A stretch of DNA of 64,000 nucleotides from Zoroaster sp. YZ-2022. Taxonomy: Eukaryota; Echinodermata; Asteroidea; Forcipulatida; Zoroasteridae. Positions 56,301-63,877 of this stretch are shown piece by piece. The position numbers and the translations under genes are program-made. The DNA lies in contig CM055819.1 in the NCBI GenBank assembly GCA_029582265.1, forward strand, positions 36,721,384 through 36,785,383. The letters are read 5' to 3'. Below the pieces are notes generated by a model, which had not been told where the DNA came from, did no database searches, and saw only the letters and a program-made list of their open reading frames with translations. The number at the start of each line of letters is the position of its first letter. The first letter of the stretch is position 1.

Positions 56301-59300
56301 CAAGGTAAATAATTGAAAATCGGAATTCACTTTTCATTATAAAAAAAAAACGAAAAAAAAAGCTAGATCTTTTGACTTGCCTACGTGCCAGCGTTCCTAT
56401 GCGCGTTGTTTTCTAACTTTGTCCCCAATACAGACTATAACAATATGTGACTCAGACATTCCGCTGTTCTCTGACTGGGAGGACATTGACAAGTTCCTTA
56501 AATGTAACAGCAAATCAAAACTTCACTCTGACTATGCAAACTATGCAAAAGAGTATGCCTCGCTCATGAAGCATCTGCAGAGAAAACCCCATGCTCTGAC
56601 TTTCATGAAATGCACAGAAAAATCTTGTGACCACTGTGGTAATCAGCCCCTTCACAGCAAAACATGGCAGCACCTGCACCAACATGGTTTCCCAACGCCC
56701 ACCTCCAGTAAACTTCTACCGAGCAGTTACCAGACATATCTGGAAACCATCTCTGATAACACCTGTTTGTCTGACAGCACCAAGTGCCTGTCTTTCTCAT
56801 CCAGTGATCCTATTCTGTGTGATGTCTGCCCAAACCTGATGTTTTTCTCAGATAGCTCATTTAACAGGCACAACCTCATATATCACATGTCCTCCTCATC
56901 GCGAAAACGACAAAACCATATTCATCTTTGTGGCGTCGAGGACTGCAACTTGTCTTTCCCAACTGCATATCAGCTGATGAAGCACAAGAAATCCGCAGGG
57001 CACCAAAGCAAAAGGGGGCGACCAACAACATCACGCCGTCATTGAACTGGACACACATGTGCATAAACATTTATGCACACATGTAAAAGTACATGTACAA
57101 GTATATGCAAGTACATGTACAATGCAAATAACATGTAGTTTGATTTTTAATGCTGCATAACAAATTAATTGTTTATAATCGAAATTAGGGTGGGTGGGAA
57201 AAAAAATCGAAATTTTAAAACATTGAAAATTTTGAATGGCCCCTAAGCTTGGGCGATTTTTGTTTTCATTCACAATATATCTGAAAACATATATCGCGAT
57301 TTTTTGATAATATCGCGATTATTTTTTTCATTCATGCATGATTGCTTTCGAGCCGATAACCACAGGTATGTATCCTTCTACAAACATCGCAATAAATTGC
57401 AAATTCATTTGCAGAGCGTGTATGTACGATCAGAACATAATGATCGAAACGTCGAGTTGTAGCCGCCAGTACTTTTCAGAACTAATTACTACTCAATAAA
57501 GAATTTCACATGGTGTCACCACAATTAGTCTTATTCATATTCTAATAAAAATGAATACGAATAACCTAAACGCATTTTCACAATTTTCTTTGTAACGACA
57601 GGATGAAATGAGCTGAAACTTTTACAAGTTGGACACTGTACATATCACTTGGTTCTTATCCATATAACCCATAGTGTACATTGTGTATTTGGAGAATATC
57701 GAGGGCTTAAATCCAAAGTCGACATTTTGAAGGGGAAAAAAATGAGTTTAAAAGTTTGAATCTTTCTGAAAAATCAGAAACTCTCCATAACACATTTTAG
57801 GCAAAAGTGGACATACCCAGTTCTGGTTTTAAGCCCTCGATATGAACCTCTACCGGTGGCAGCAAGCAGACGAAAGTTACAATGGTTTGGTCATGTGACT
57901 AGAAGACTTGGAACACTGGCCCACATAATAATGCATGGTACTGTGGATGGCAATCGGAGAGGCAGACCAATTGCAAAATGGGAGTAGTGACATCAAGAAC
58001 TGGACAGGGCGATCAGTGGTCAAGTACATAAGATTGGCTGGGGATCGGGAACAGTGGAGGAATACAGTGGCTTCATCTAAAGTGCCCCAATGGCTTCAGA
58101 CTGACATTGTGTGAACATAAAAAAACTGTTTTGAGAGATTAGAGTATTAAATGTCTTTCGACTTTGTCCATTGTTTTCACAGTCTTTTGATCTGCTGCAC
58201 AGAATTGATCAACAAAATGAATACCATAGAAAATCACAGAGTGATACCACCCACAAGATATACCAACTACAAGAAGCTCTCGCAGAAAGGAAGTCGGCCT
58301 TTAATGCACTTAATGCTAAGTAATAATCTTCCCTTGTTTAACCCGTAATCAATGCTCAATGCAACAAGATGCAGCAAAAGTACAAAAAAAGTTGTTGCAT
58401 CTCGCTGCCCTCAGCAGAGAACAAAAGAACCATTGTTCGAAGCTTAGTGGATCTTGTTGCATTGAGCAGACTGCACACTTTCTGTCTGTTGTTGCATTTT
58501 GTTGCATTTTGTTGCATTGAGCAGGGTGTCTGTGAAATGCCTGTAGAGAGTTAAAATGAAGTACTTAAAGACCACAGTTCAGTTGTATGTGCTTGGTGGG
58601 TTTGTCCAAAATGTCACGGTGAAAGGACTTTTGCCTAGCCACATTTTTTGGGGCATTATTCAAATATTCAAAGAAAACTACTAAATGTTATTGAGTTCTT
58701 TCGGGTGCACCATGTAATGATCTCTTCTTGGAAGAAGTGATGGCTCTGAGAAGAGCCGGTTGGTTTGTTCTCAACGTTTCGACTAGTCTGCTCTAGCCGT
58801 CATCAGGTGTCTGAGAACAAACCAACTGGCTCTTCTCAGAGCCATCACTTCTTCCAAGAAGAGATCATTACATGGTGTACCCGAAAGAACTCAATAACAT
58901 CTATCTCCACCATGCAAAGCCTCAAATCCTACATCAAAACTACTAAATACAGAGTTGAACATGGCACCTCAGTGTTAATGTTTCAGTTCTCTACCATATA
59001 AGCCAGCCATTCAGCCCTACATTTGGCATTTGAGCCAAATAAAAAAAATCAAATAATAATTTGATCCAAACTGCATGAGCAAATACATTGATTTGCTTAG
59101 ATGCCCATCAGATTCCCATAGCTTTAATAGCTATAATAAAAATTAAAAAAATATTTAAAAATGATTTTTATATAGCGTAAAAAAACTGAAATTAAAAAAT
59201 AAAAAATAAAAAATGGCAAACACAATTTACATAATAGCAGGCCAGCTTTTTATTACCTATCATATTTTGAAATTACAGATTGTCTAAGACTGAGGCTGAG

Positions 59301-62300
59301 CTGCTGTTGGTTGAACAGAGGTCACGTGACTTGAGTGAACTGCTGGAGATATCGAGGAAGGAGAACGCAGCCCTGGTCGTCATGCATCAGAAAGAGTTGC
59401 AGACTCAGCTTGGGGTAAATAATACTAACAATAAGTAATGCCAGAAATTGTTGACATACACGATAGGACATTGGTAGGGCATTGACTTTTTTTTTTAAGT
59501 TCGCAAGTTTTTATTGTTTAAACGCTGGCAAGACTTTCGAAGTAAAATTTCCAGAAAGTAAAATATTTCCATAAATCTGCTTTTTTTTTCCTTGACTTAT
59601 TTACAGGGCATCCTGAGGGGAAAAACTAAAACATTTTTTCTATAACAGAAGCATATAATGATAATGCTTTAAAGGGACAGTATTGTCACAAGATCAGAGC
59701 AGACTTTTAACAGGGCATGGAATCGGTGTCCTAGTTTAAGATGAACACAGTGACTGAAAATTACCGGCTCATTTATGCAGCAGCAAGGTAATATGACCTT
59801 ATCATGTGTGGTATTATTTTCAGTCACTGAGTTAATCTAAAAAACTAGCACTCCAATTCCATGCCCTGTTGATTTTGACGATATTGTCCCTGTAAATAGC
59901 GGAGTAGATGAACAACATTTGTAAATGTTTTATCAAGAGTTGACAGCCTTAATTTCCAGCCTAGATGTTGCCAAACCATTACTTTAACCCTAACACTCTA
60001 GGCATTCTGGCTAGGAACCTTCCTGAATCCTCCAAAATCCTCCAGTGCACTTTTGGAAACATGCCCCTATCTTCAAAATGCACCATGCATGTTCGTTGAT
60101 CTTTCGTATTCAGCACTTATGTCCCGTACTTCTTGCCAGGTAGTAATTTTGTCCCATTTGAAGAGGTGAAAGTACCAGTTTCCAATAGTGCCGAATTTTT
60201 CCAAAAAAGGGCCACTTGGAGAATTTTGCAGGATTTGGGGTGGTTTGGTATAATCAGCAAACCTGGCTGTTTAATTATCTTCCAGGAAAAGGCTTCTACA
60301 GAGAGTAAACTTTTACAAGAAGTTTCATCCGTGAAGGATCGCAATCTTCATCTGGAGACCAAGACAGATGAGCTTGACAGACGGTGTCAACATCAGCAAG
60401 AGCAAATCTATGAATTGAAGGAAGAGTTAGCTTCAAGTCATGCCCAGACTAAACTACAGGCAACACAGGCAGAAGGTTGGTGTGGATTTGGAAGATTGAA
60501 AAGGTCTTTAACCCTAACCCCTTGGGTATTCTGGCTAGGAACCTTCCTGAATACTCCAAAATCCATCAGTGCACTTTTGGAAACATGCACCATGCATTTT
60601 TGGAAACATGCACCATGCATTTTTGTTGATCTTTCATATTCAGCACTTATGGCCTGTACTTCTTGCCAGGTAGTAATTTTGCCCCATTTGAAGAAGTACC
60701 AGTTTCCAACAGTACTGAATTTTTCTTTAAAAAAGTGCCCCTTGGAGGGTTTGGGGTGGTTAGGGCTCTCATTGTGATTTTTTTTCACCACAGATATTAG
60801 GCCGTGTCCGAAATGACAGCTTTGGCTATGGCTAGATCACTATTTCTTCCTATACGTCAGCATTACAGCTGCAGCCAATAGCCATAGCCATAGCCATAGC
60901 CATAGCCAAAGTCATTATTATATAAGATTTAAGGCTTTGCACAGTGGAGTATTGATATCGTTTCAGTTTGCGGTAACACCATGTGTTTATCTCAACTATC
61001 GCTAAGTGAGGTAACAGGGTTCTGAAAAGAACCTTATTGCACAACTTGTATCTCAACTGAGAACCAATATCGGGCAACTCTTATCTCAACTGTTGCTAAG
61101 TGAGATTATGGTTCAGGGGAGAACCAGTATCGGGCAACTCTTATTTCGACTGTCGCTAAGTGAGATTATGGTTGAGGGGAGAACCAATACCGGGCAACTC
61201 TTATCTCGACTGTCGCGAAGTGAGATTATGGTTCAGGGGAGAACCAATATCGGGCAACTCTTATCTCGACTATCGCTAAGTGAGATTATGGTTCAGGGGA
61301 GAACCAATATCAGGCAACTCTTATCTCAACTGTCGATAACTGAGAATGTGGTTCAAGGGAGAACCAATATCGGGCAACTCTTATCTCAACTGTCGCTAAC
61401 TGAGAATGTGGTTCAGGGAGAGAGGCATTATTAAGTGGATGCATTTTGTAAAAGCTGCATAACAGGGAGGGTAATTGTACAGACTGTTTAGTACATTAAC
61501 CAACTGTAACATAAAGTATATATTTTGTCCTTTCAAAATGACCAATAGTGCATAATGGCTTTAAATTGAAGGTTCAACCAACTCAAACGGTTATTTTGTT
61601 ATTTATCAAATTTAGAGGATGCATTTTGTAAAAACTCTCTTAACCCTCCCATGACTGCAAGGGTCAAAATCAGTCAAAATGTTGATATACTTGCTAAGGT
61701 ATATCTAGTGCACTTAAAAGTCGAACACTGTCAAACCTTACGTGTAGTAAGTACATTTACAGGTCAAAATGAGTTGACTGTTTTTGACTGGTAAAAGCAT
61801 TGTCTTGTATTGTTCAGGGTGGTCAAAATGACAGTCAAAACCAGTCAAAAATGCCCCTGTGTGCACATTTTGGTCAACAGTCAAAACGGGCAGTTGACTG
61901 GTTTTGACCACTGTTCAAGGTTCAAGGTTCAATGTTCAAGGTTCCATTTATTCATCATATAATAAAAATACATGAAATTTGTGTTCTTGGGTCAACAGCA
62001 ATGAATACAAAAATAAACAACACATATCAAATTTAAACTACAAAAACAACCATAAAAACTAATACAAATTTACAATAAGCAACTTAAGATACTATTTAAT
62101 ATCAATAAACAGATCACTATCTTTGAAATAAATTATTGAAAGAACGAATTGCACTGGGCAAGAAAGAGTTAACATGTATATTCGTTTTTTTTCTTACTGG
62201 TGACTAGTCTACCAGATCTGCTTACTGTGATATATTGGATGGGTAACGTCATCTCTAATTGCACTTAATTTGTTGTTCATGAATTTTTCACAGATACTCT

Positions 62301-63574
62301 TTAGATCCTTTACATCAGTACCGATGACTTTATGCTATGGTCCCACAGGAATATTTCGATCTTTCTGTCGAAATATATTTCGATTCTTGGTTTTTTAGTT
62401 ATTTTTAATAATTTCGTCAAAATCTCGTATAAATATCGACTAAATATCCTTTTTCCGTGAGAATTTTTTTTTTGTGGTATATTCTCGACAATTTCGATTC
62501 ATTTTCGATTTTATTTCGACGACTTTCGACTGTTTAGATCATTTCGACTAAGGTCGACTATATCGATTTTTGTCGAAATGTTTTTTTTATTTTTTGGAAA
62601 TTATTGAAAAACTTTCGACTGTTTCGATGTATTTCGACTGGCATTTCGACAAATTTGGACTGTTTAGACTATTTAGACAGTTTAGATTTATTTCGACTGT
62701 TTTTCGAACTTTTCGACTGTTAAGACTATTTCGACATCATTTTCGACAGTTTCGATAAAATTTAGACAAAATTTCGATAAATTTGATCGAAACTTTATCG
62801 AAAAGTATTGGTCAGGTTTAATAATTTTCGATTAATGATTTTTTTTTTCGAAAAATTTCGACAAATCTTGACAAATATCGACAGTTTGGATTTTTTTAGA
62901 CTCTTTAGACTATTTCGACTTTTCTCGAAATTGTTTTGTACAAAATCAAAAATCTTGACGAAACACGATCGAGAGAGTCGAAATCTCTGTGGGACCATAG
63001 CATTAACAGCTGACTTCCTTATTCTATTTAATTGATTAAGATTCTTTCCTGATAATGACATAAACCATACAATACAACAAAAGGTAATTACAGATTGAAC
63101 TGTAGCTACTTGCCACTAAAGTTCAGCTAAACTAGGAGGATTAAAGAAAGGGTTGTTTCACATGTTTTATATATTTACCAAATGTATGTTTTTTCCCCTT
63201 CAAAATAACCAGTAGCGTGTAATTAATGGTATTAAGGTTCAACCAACTGAAACAGTAATTTTGTTATTAATCCAAGTACGTCAAACAATTTAGTTGAAGT
63301 TTTAATTTCCGCTTCAGAGCGTCTCCAAAATGAGAGGCAAAGATTACGGGAGCAGCAGCGGGATCTGGAACACCGTCACACCTCGGAGATACACCACCTC
63401 CGGGAGTCGGCAGAGGAGACCGAGAGAGCCTACAAGGACCGCATCAGTAAGCTGGAGGAGCACAGGAGGAGCATCGAAGAGGAGATGAGCAAACTCAAGA
63501 ACCAGCATCTGACAGAGAGACTGGCCCTGGAGGAACAGATCATTAACACCAGGCAGAGGGTTAAAGAAGAAGAG
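47010..63574 (+). CDS. LRRC45: LRRC45, first nine coding exons; gene runs off the window
   Basis: Coding segments: 47010-47313, 50305-50437, 53441-53619, 54723-54851, 55831-55943, 58183-58319, 59279-59414, 60286-60475, 63318-63574. They total 1,578 nt, 526 codons in one frame, all GT-AG. The vertebrate protein has about 670 residues, so roughly 140 C-terminal residues lie outside. In this family the protein is part of the centrosome linker and the basal-body/cilium base, and is needed for centriole cohesion and ciliogenesis. Leucine-rich repeats span about 80-248 (repeats ending [33 protein letters not shown]), then a long coiled coil from about 255, rich in Glu, Lys, Gln and Leu heptads. The start [12 protein letters not shown] matches the family N-terminus. 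Between residues about 30 and 68 there is a Ser/Gly-rich stretch longer than in vertebrates. Confidence 0.95.
47577..47610. repeat. GC-rich near-palindrome, 34 bp
   Basis: CTGTTCCCCGCGCG and CGCGTGGGGAACAG arms around CCGCGG in LRRC45 intron 1. A second GGGGAACAGT lies at 47541. Function unknown. Confidence 0.8.
47768..47930. repeat. large hairpin, about 75-bp arms
   Basis: GGTGGACAGTCAATATTAGC... and ...GCTAATATTGACTGTCCACC pair, as do GAAGTTGAGAAACTAG and CTAGTTTCTCAACTTC, around a GCTTCGCC centre near 47850. Flanking ATATAACATGGTTT and AAACCATATTATAT extend it. Likely a foldback MITE. Confidence 0.9.
47931..48884. other. LRRC45 intron 1, no further gene
   Basis: Holds a C-run (48240-48254) and an A/AAAAAG run (48441-48493). 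No supported feature otherwise. Confidence 0.5.
49229..49745 (+). mobile_element. SINE-1 with tandem triple tRNA-like head
   Basis: GTGCCATGGTCGAGCGG begins at 49231, 49310 and 49389, an exact 79-bp period. The first two heads stop at GTGGGTTTGGG, losing the B-box; the third has GTGGGTTCAAATCCC. The normal body and (TTA)n tail follow once. Confidence 0.93.
49762..50150. mobile_element. hAT-like foldback, CCGGATATCCGG family
   Basis: Ends TAGGGCTGTGC and GCACAGCCCTA are exact inverted repeats. Flanks GCATGGTA (49754-49761) and GCATGGTT (50151-50158) match at 7 of 8, fitting hAT. Inner arms TATCCGGGTATCC and CGGGTATCCGG. No ORF. Confidence 0.85.
50305..50437 (+). CDS. LRRC45: LRRC45 exon 2
   Basis: Acceptor TTGTTGTTCAG, donor GTAAAG. 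Encodes [36 protein letters not shown]: one complete LRR unit. Confidence 0.95.
50604..50970. mobile_element. TTAA-bounded element, AATCCTCCAAA family
   Basis: TTAA-CCCTAACCTTCCC at 50604 and GGGAGTTAGGG-TTAA ending 50970. AGGATTTTGGAGGATT recurs near both ends. It is the unexpanded relative of the element at 8282. Confidence 0.85.
51379..51621. mobile_element. same family, 5'-truncated, two terminal units
   Basis: Begins GTAGTGATTGCAAGGTCAGT inside the family sequence and ends GGGAGTTAGGG-TTAA at 51621. The terminal unit with GTGTAAGCAAATGGGCC is present twice, an intermediate toward the 15-unit array at 8290. Confidence 0.8.
51830..51900 (-). mobile_element. PLE-like terminus, ACCTGCTAGG family
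   Basis: On the minus strand TTTGATGAAGATCCTGCTAG GTCACAAAC resembles the block at 27617, with the TGATGA box intact but GAAA altered. Confidence 0.35.
51919..52805. mobile_element. TIR element with CCTTTCACACT ends
   Basis: Left GCCCTTTTCACACTAC and right GTAGTGTGAAAGGCCC are inverted. TTA occurs at 51916-51918 and 52806-52808. GCAGAGCGGGGG and CCCCGGGG blocks recur inside. No transposase ORF. A 3-bp TTA duplication would fit PIF/Harbinger. Confidence 0.7.
52836..53033. mobile_element. GCTAAGCA foldback repeat
   Basis: CAGGGGCCAATTTTATAGAG and CTGTATGAAATTGGCACCAG ends; inner TTTTGCTAAGCAAATATTTT and complement. Close relative of 30729. Confidence 0.82.
53083..53365. mobile_element. GCTAAGCA-type foldback, longer variant
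   Basis: CCCCAATTTCATAGAGCCGC and GCGCTATGAAATTGGGCCC ends with TTAGCAGCCG, GCTAACCG and CTGCTATAGTTAGCAGG inside. It ends 75 bp before LRRC45 exon 3. Confidence 0.75.
53441..53619 (+). CDS. LRRC45: LRRC45 exon 3
   Basis: Acceptor TGGATTCTAG, donor GTAAGA. Encodes [20 protein letters not shown] and [20 protein letters not shown], two LRR units. Confidence 0.95.
54165..54252. mobile_element. GCTAAGCA foldback, half copy
   Basis: TTTTGCTTAGCAAAACCATT and CTGCTAAGCAGCTCCATGAA then ATTGGACCC match the right half of the family. Confidence 0.65.
54370..54600. repeat. foldback around GCGCACTGTGCG
   Basis: GTCACACTCATTGGTTCATG and CATGAACCAATGAGTGAC are arms about 15-90 bp from a centre near 54488. 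Outer ACATAGGGAAGTATATCCC / GCATAAGGTTTATACATAG and CTGAATATCGCCC / GGGCGACTTTCAG pair weakly. Probably a decayed foldback MITE. Confidence 0.75.
54723..54851 (+). CDS. LRRC45: LRRC45 exon 4
   Basis: Acceptor CAATGTTCAG, donor GTAAGA, phase 1 at both ends. Encodes [20 protein letters not shown] and [19 protein letters not shown], the last LRRs. Confidence 0.95.
54900..55830. other. LRRC45 intron 4, no gene
   Basis: A 93-codon ORF at 54906 has no domain. CACACGTGGCGTGCCGTCGTGG and nearby GC-rich sequence may belong to an unrecognised repeat. Confidence 0.4.
55831..55943 (+). CDS. LRRC45: LRRC45 exon 5
   Basis: Acceptor TTTATCTTCAG, donor GTGACT. Encodes [20 protein letters not shown] and [12 protein letters not shown], the transition from LRR cap to coiled coil. 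Confidence 0.93.
56235..57243 (+). mobile_element. TIR element with zinc-finger ORF
   Basis: Left GGGGCCATTCAAAATTTTCA and right TGAAAATTTTGAATGGCCCC are exact over 20 bp. The inverted similarity continues for over 45 bp (ATGTTTTTAAATTTCGAT / ATCGAAATTTTAAAACAT) and includes a GGGTGGGTGGG block. TAA flanks both ends (56232-56234, 57244-57246), a 3-bp TWA duplication as in PIF/Harbinger elements. No DDE transposase is present. Confidence 0.85.
56377..57045 (+). CDS. unrecognised protein with two C2H2 fingers, in a TIR element
   Basis: 222 uninterrupted codons (M to stop TGA/TAA region at 57043). I do not recognise the family. An N-terminal [10 protein letters not shown] cluster (about 79-88) is followed by CDVC-x13-H-x4-H (about 148-170) and C-x4-C-x12-H-x5-H (about 184-208), then a basic tail [11 protein letters not shown] with an AT-hook-like RGRP. 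This suggests DNA binding. The frame is intact between the inverted repeats, while other element ORFs in the window are broken. The true start could lie elsewhere: a CCTACGTGCCAG acceptor-like site precedes Ser7, so it may be a terminal exon. Possibly an accessory protein or a captured host exon. Confidence 0.6.
   Translation: MPTCQRSYARCFLTLSPIQTITICDSDIPLFSDWEDIDKFLKCNSKSKLHSDYANYAKEYASLMKHLQRKPHALTFMKCTEKSCDHCGNQPLHSKTWQHLHQHGFPTPTSSKLLPSSYQTYLETISDNTCLSDSTKCLSFSSSDPILCDVCPNLMFFSDSSFNRHNLIYHMSSSSRKRQNHIHLCGVEDCNLSFPTAYQLMKHKKSAGHQSKRGRPTTSRRH
57421..57540 (+). mobile_element. PLE terminus, degenerate
   Basis: GATCAGAACATAATGATCGA AACGTCGAG keeps the stem and GAAAC, but the CUGANGA box is lost. 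CAGAACTAATTACTACTCAA and CACATGGTGTCACCACAATT follow, as at 18601. Confidence 0.6.
57845..58115 (+). pseudogene. LINE C-terminal fragment (RTE/CR1-like maturation)
   Basis: Encodes [31 protein letters not shown], then after a one-base shift at about 57986 [32 protein letters not shown] and a stop at 58112. The RLxWxGHVxR ... RRGRP ... W pattern is typical of the C-terminus of RTE-type and related LINE proteins. It lies immediately upstream of LRRC45 exon 6. Confidence 0.75.
58183..58319 (+). CDS. LRRC45: LRRC45 exon 6
   Basis: Acceptor TTGTTTTCACAG, donor GTAATA (weak +5). Encodes [20 protein letters not shown] and [19 protein letters not shown], matching the human ...LQEALNERHSIINAL segment. 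Confidence 0.92.
58338..58554. mobile_element. TTAA-bounded element, GCAACAAGAT word
   Basis: TTAA-CCCGTAATCAATGC at 58338 and GTAGAGAG-TTAA ending 58554. The interior is CAATGCAACAAGATGCA and TTGTTGCATTTTGTTGCAT. It starts 18 bp after LRRC45 exon 6. Confidence 0.65.
58693..58905. mobile_element. inverted pair of PLE termini
   Basis: GAGTTCTTTCGGGTGCACCA...GGCTCTGAGAAGAGCC and the complementary right arm ending CCGAAAGAACTC pair over about 90 bp. The minus-strand arm carries an intact hammerhead-like core. Confidence 0.75.
58772..58806 (-). ncRNA. hammerhead-ribozyme-like core
   Basis: Minus strand: CTGATGA (58806-58800), C, stem GGCTAG / CTAGTC with one G-U pair around AGCAGA, then GAAACGTTG. 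It keeps both conserved boxes exactly. Same layout as 18601. Confidence 0.5.
59279..59414 (+). CDS. LRRC45: LRRC45 exon 7
   Basis: Acceptor GAAATTACAG, donor GTAAAT. Encodes [20 protein letters not shown] and [20 protein letters not shown], coiled coil. Confidence 0.94.
59669..59897. mobile_element. MITE-B copy 6
   Basis: TTAA-AGGGACAGTATTGTCAC at 59669; GGGCATGGAATCGG, GCAGCAGCAAGG; right end TTTTGACGATATTGTCCC with the TTAA decayed to GTAA. Confidence 0.75.
59984..60254 (+). mobile_element. TTAA-bounded element, GGCTAGGAACCTTCC family
   Basis: TTAA-CCCTAACACTCTAGGC at 59984, then CATTCTGGCTAGGAACCTTC, CTTGCCAGGTAGTAATTTTG and a decayed right end GGGGTGGTTTGGTATAA. It stops 31 bp before LRRC45 exon 8. 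Confidence 0.75.
60286..60475 (+). CDS. LRRC45: LRRC45 exon 8
   Basis: Acceptor AATTATCTTCCAG, donor GTTGGT (unusual +3 T). Encodes [20 protein letters not shown] and [18 protein letters not shown]. The frame stays open into both flanking introns, from 60133 to 60777. Copies of one TTAA element family sit 30 bp on either side. Confidence 0.94.
60508..60769 (+). mobile_element. TTAA-bounded element, same family and orientation
   Basis: TTAA-CCCTAACCCCTTGGG at 60508 through TATTCTGGCTAGGAACCTTC to GGGGTGGTTAGGG; right TTAA replaced by CTCT. GGAAACATGCACCATGCATT is duplicated inside. Begins 33 bp after LRRC45 exon 8. Confidence 0.75.
60878..60909 (+). repeat. (CCATAG)n microsatellite
   Basis: About five uninterrupted CCATAG units within LRRC45 intron 8. 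Confidence 0.9.
60915..61435 (-). repeat. PLE-like terminus with 60-bp minisatellite
   Basis: GGCTTTGCACAGTGGAG and GGTAACACCATGTG are complements of the PLE terminal blocks. From 61033 to 61425 a 60-bp unit (GAGAACCAATATCGGGCAAC, CTCTTATCTCGACTGTCGC) repeats six to seven times. As 60 is divisible by three, one frame stays open with a 20-residue period; not a gene. Confidence 0.85.
61913..63104 (-). mobile_element. LINE-like 3' fragment, (GAACCTT)n tail
   Basis: The left edge is GTTCAAGGTTCAAGGTTCAA, which on the minus strand is a (GAACCTT)n-type 3' tail. The remainder is AT-rich with no clear ORF; assignment to a retroelement rests on the tail and on clean insertion into the TTAA element. 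Confidence 0.5.
62333..63002. mobile_element. 670-bp TIR element built of TTTCGAC words
   Basis: Perfect 16-bp inverted ends TGCTATGGTCCCACAG / CTGTGGGACCATAGCA, flanked by TTA on both sides (62330-62332, 63003-63005). The interior holds dozens of TTTCGAC, TTTAGAC, TTCGAT and complement words. A TTA duplication fits PIF/Harbinger. ORFs rich in Phe and Arg are by-products of the word. Confidence 0.88.
63318..63574 (+). CDS. LRRC45: LRRC45 exon 9
   Basis: Acceptor TTCCGCTTCAG, donor GTACTA. Encodes [20 protein letters not shown] through the Glu-rich [12 protein letters not shown], long heptad coiled coil. Higher GC than the other exons. Confidence 0.95.
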
Positions 63575-63760
63575 GTACTACCCTGAAAATCTGACGACAC
63601 GCTTTGAGCCAGATCCTGGCTGTGCAGCCGCCATATTTTTCCCGATGCTGAACTTTGACCTTGGTCGGTAGCTAGCGCGCAAGCCTGGAAGCATGACGTA
63701 AGATCTTCAGCACAACGCGTTAACGTATCCAATGAAATCCTTTGAGTGGTACGCCTGGAT

Positions 63761-63792
63761 CCTGTCTATATCCTTGATAGGATATAGACAGG
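63761..63792. repeat. perfect short hairpin
   Basis: CCTGTCTATATCCT and AGGATATAGACAGG form 14-bp arms with a TGAT loop in the intron after LRRC45 exon 9. Confidence 0.85.
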
Positions 63793-63877
63793 GGACCAGT
63801 CTAAAGAGGTACCAGCAACTAACCTATCAGTGGTGGTGCACATTCACGCCCTCCTATACATAGATGATTCTCAGTAT

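Larger units (their letters stand above)
61640..63144. mobile_element. TTAA-bounded GTCAAAA element holding nested insertions
   Basis: TTAA-CCCTCCCATGACTGC at 61640 and ACTAGGAGGA-TTAA ending 63144. Compared with the copy at 6070, the shared TTTTGACCACT / TAGCTACTTGCC junction is opened at 61912/63105 by a 1.19-kb insertion. Confidence 0.78.

Noticed and set aside
61093..61434. 113-codon ORF with a 20-residue repeat ([15 protein letters not shown])
   Set aside because: A 60-bp minisatellite divisible by three; within an LRRC45 intron and next to PLE-terminal sequence.
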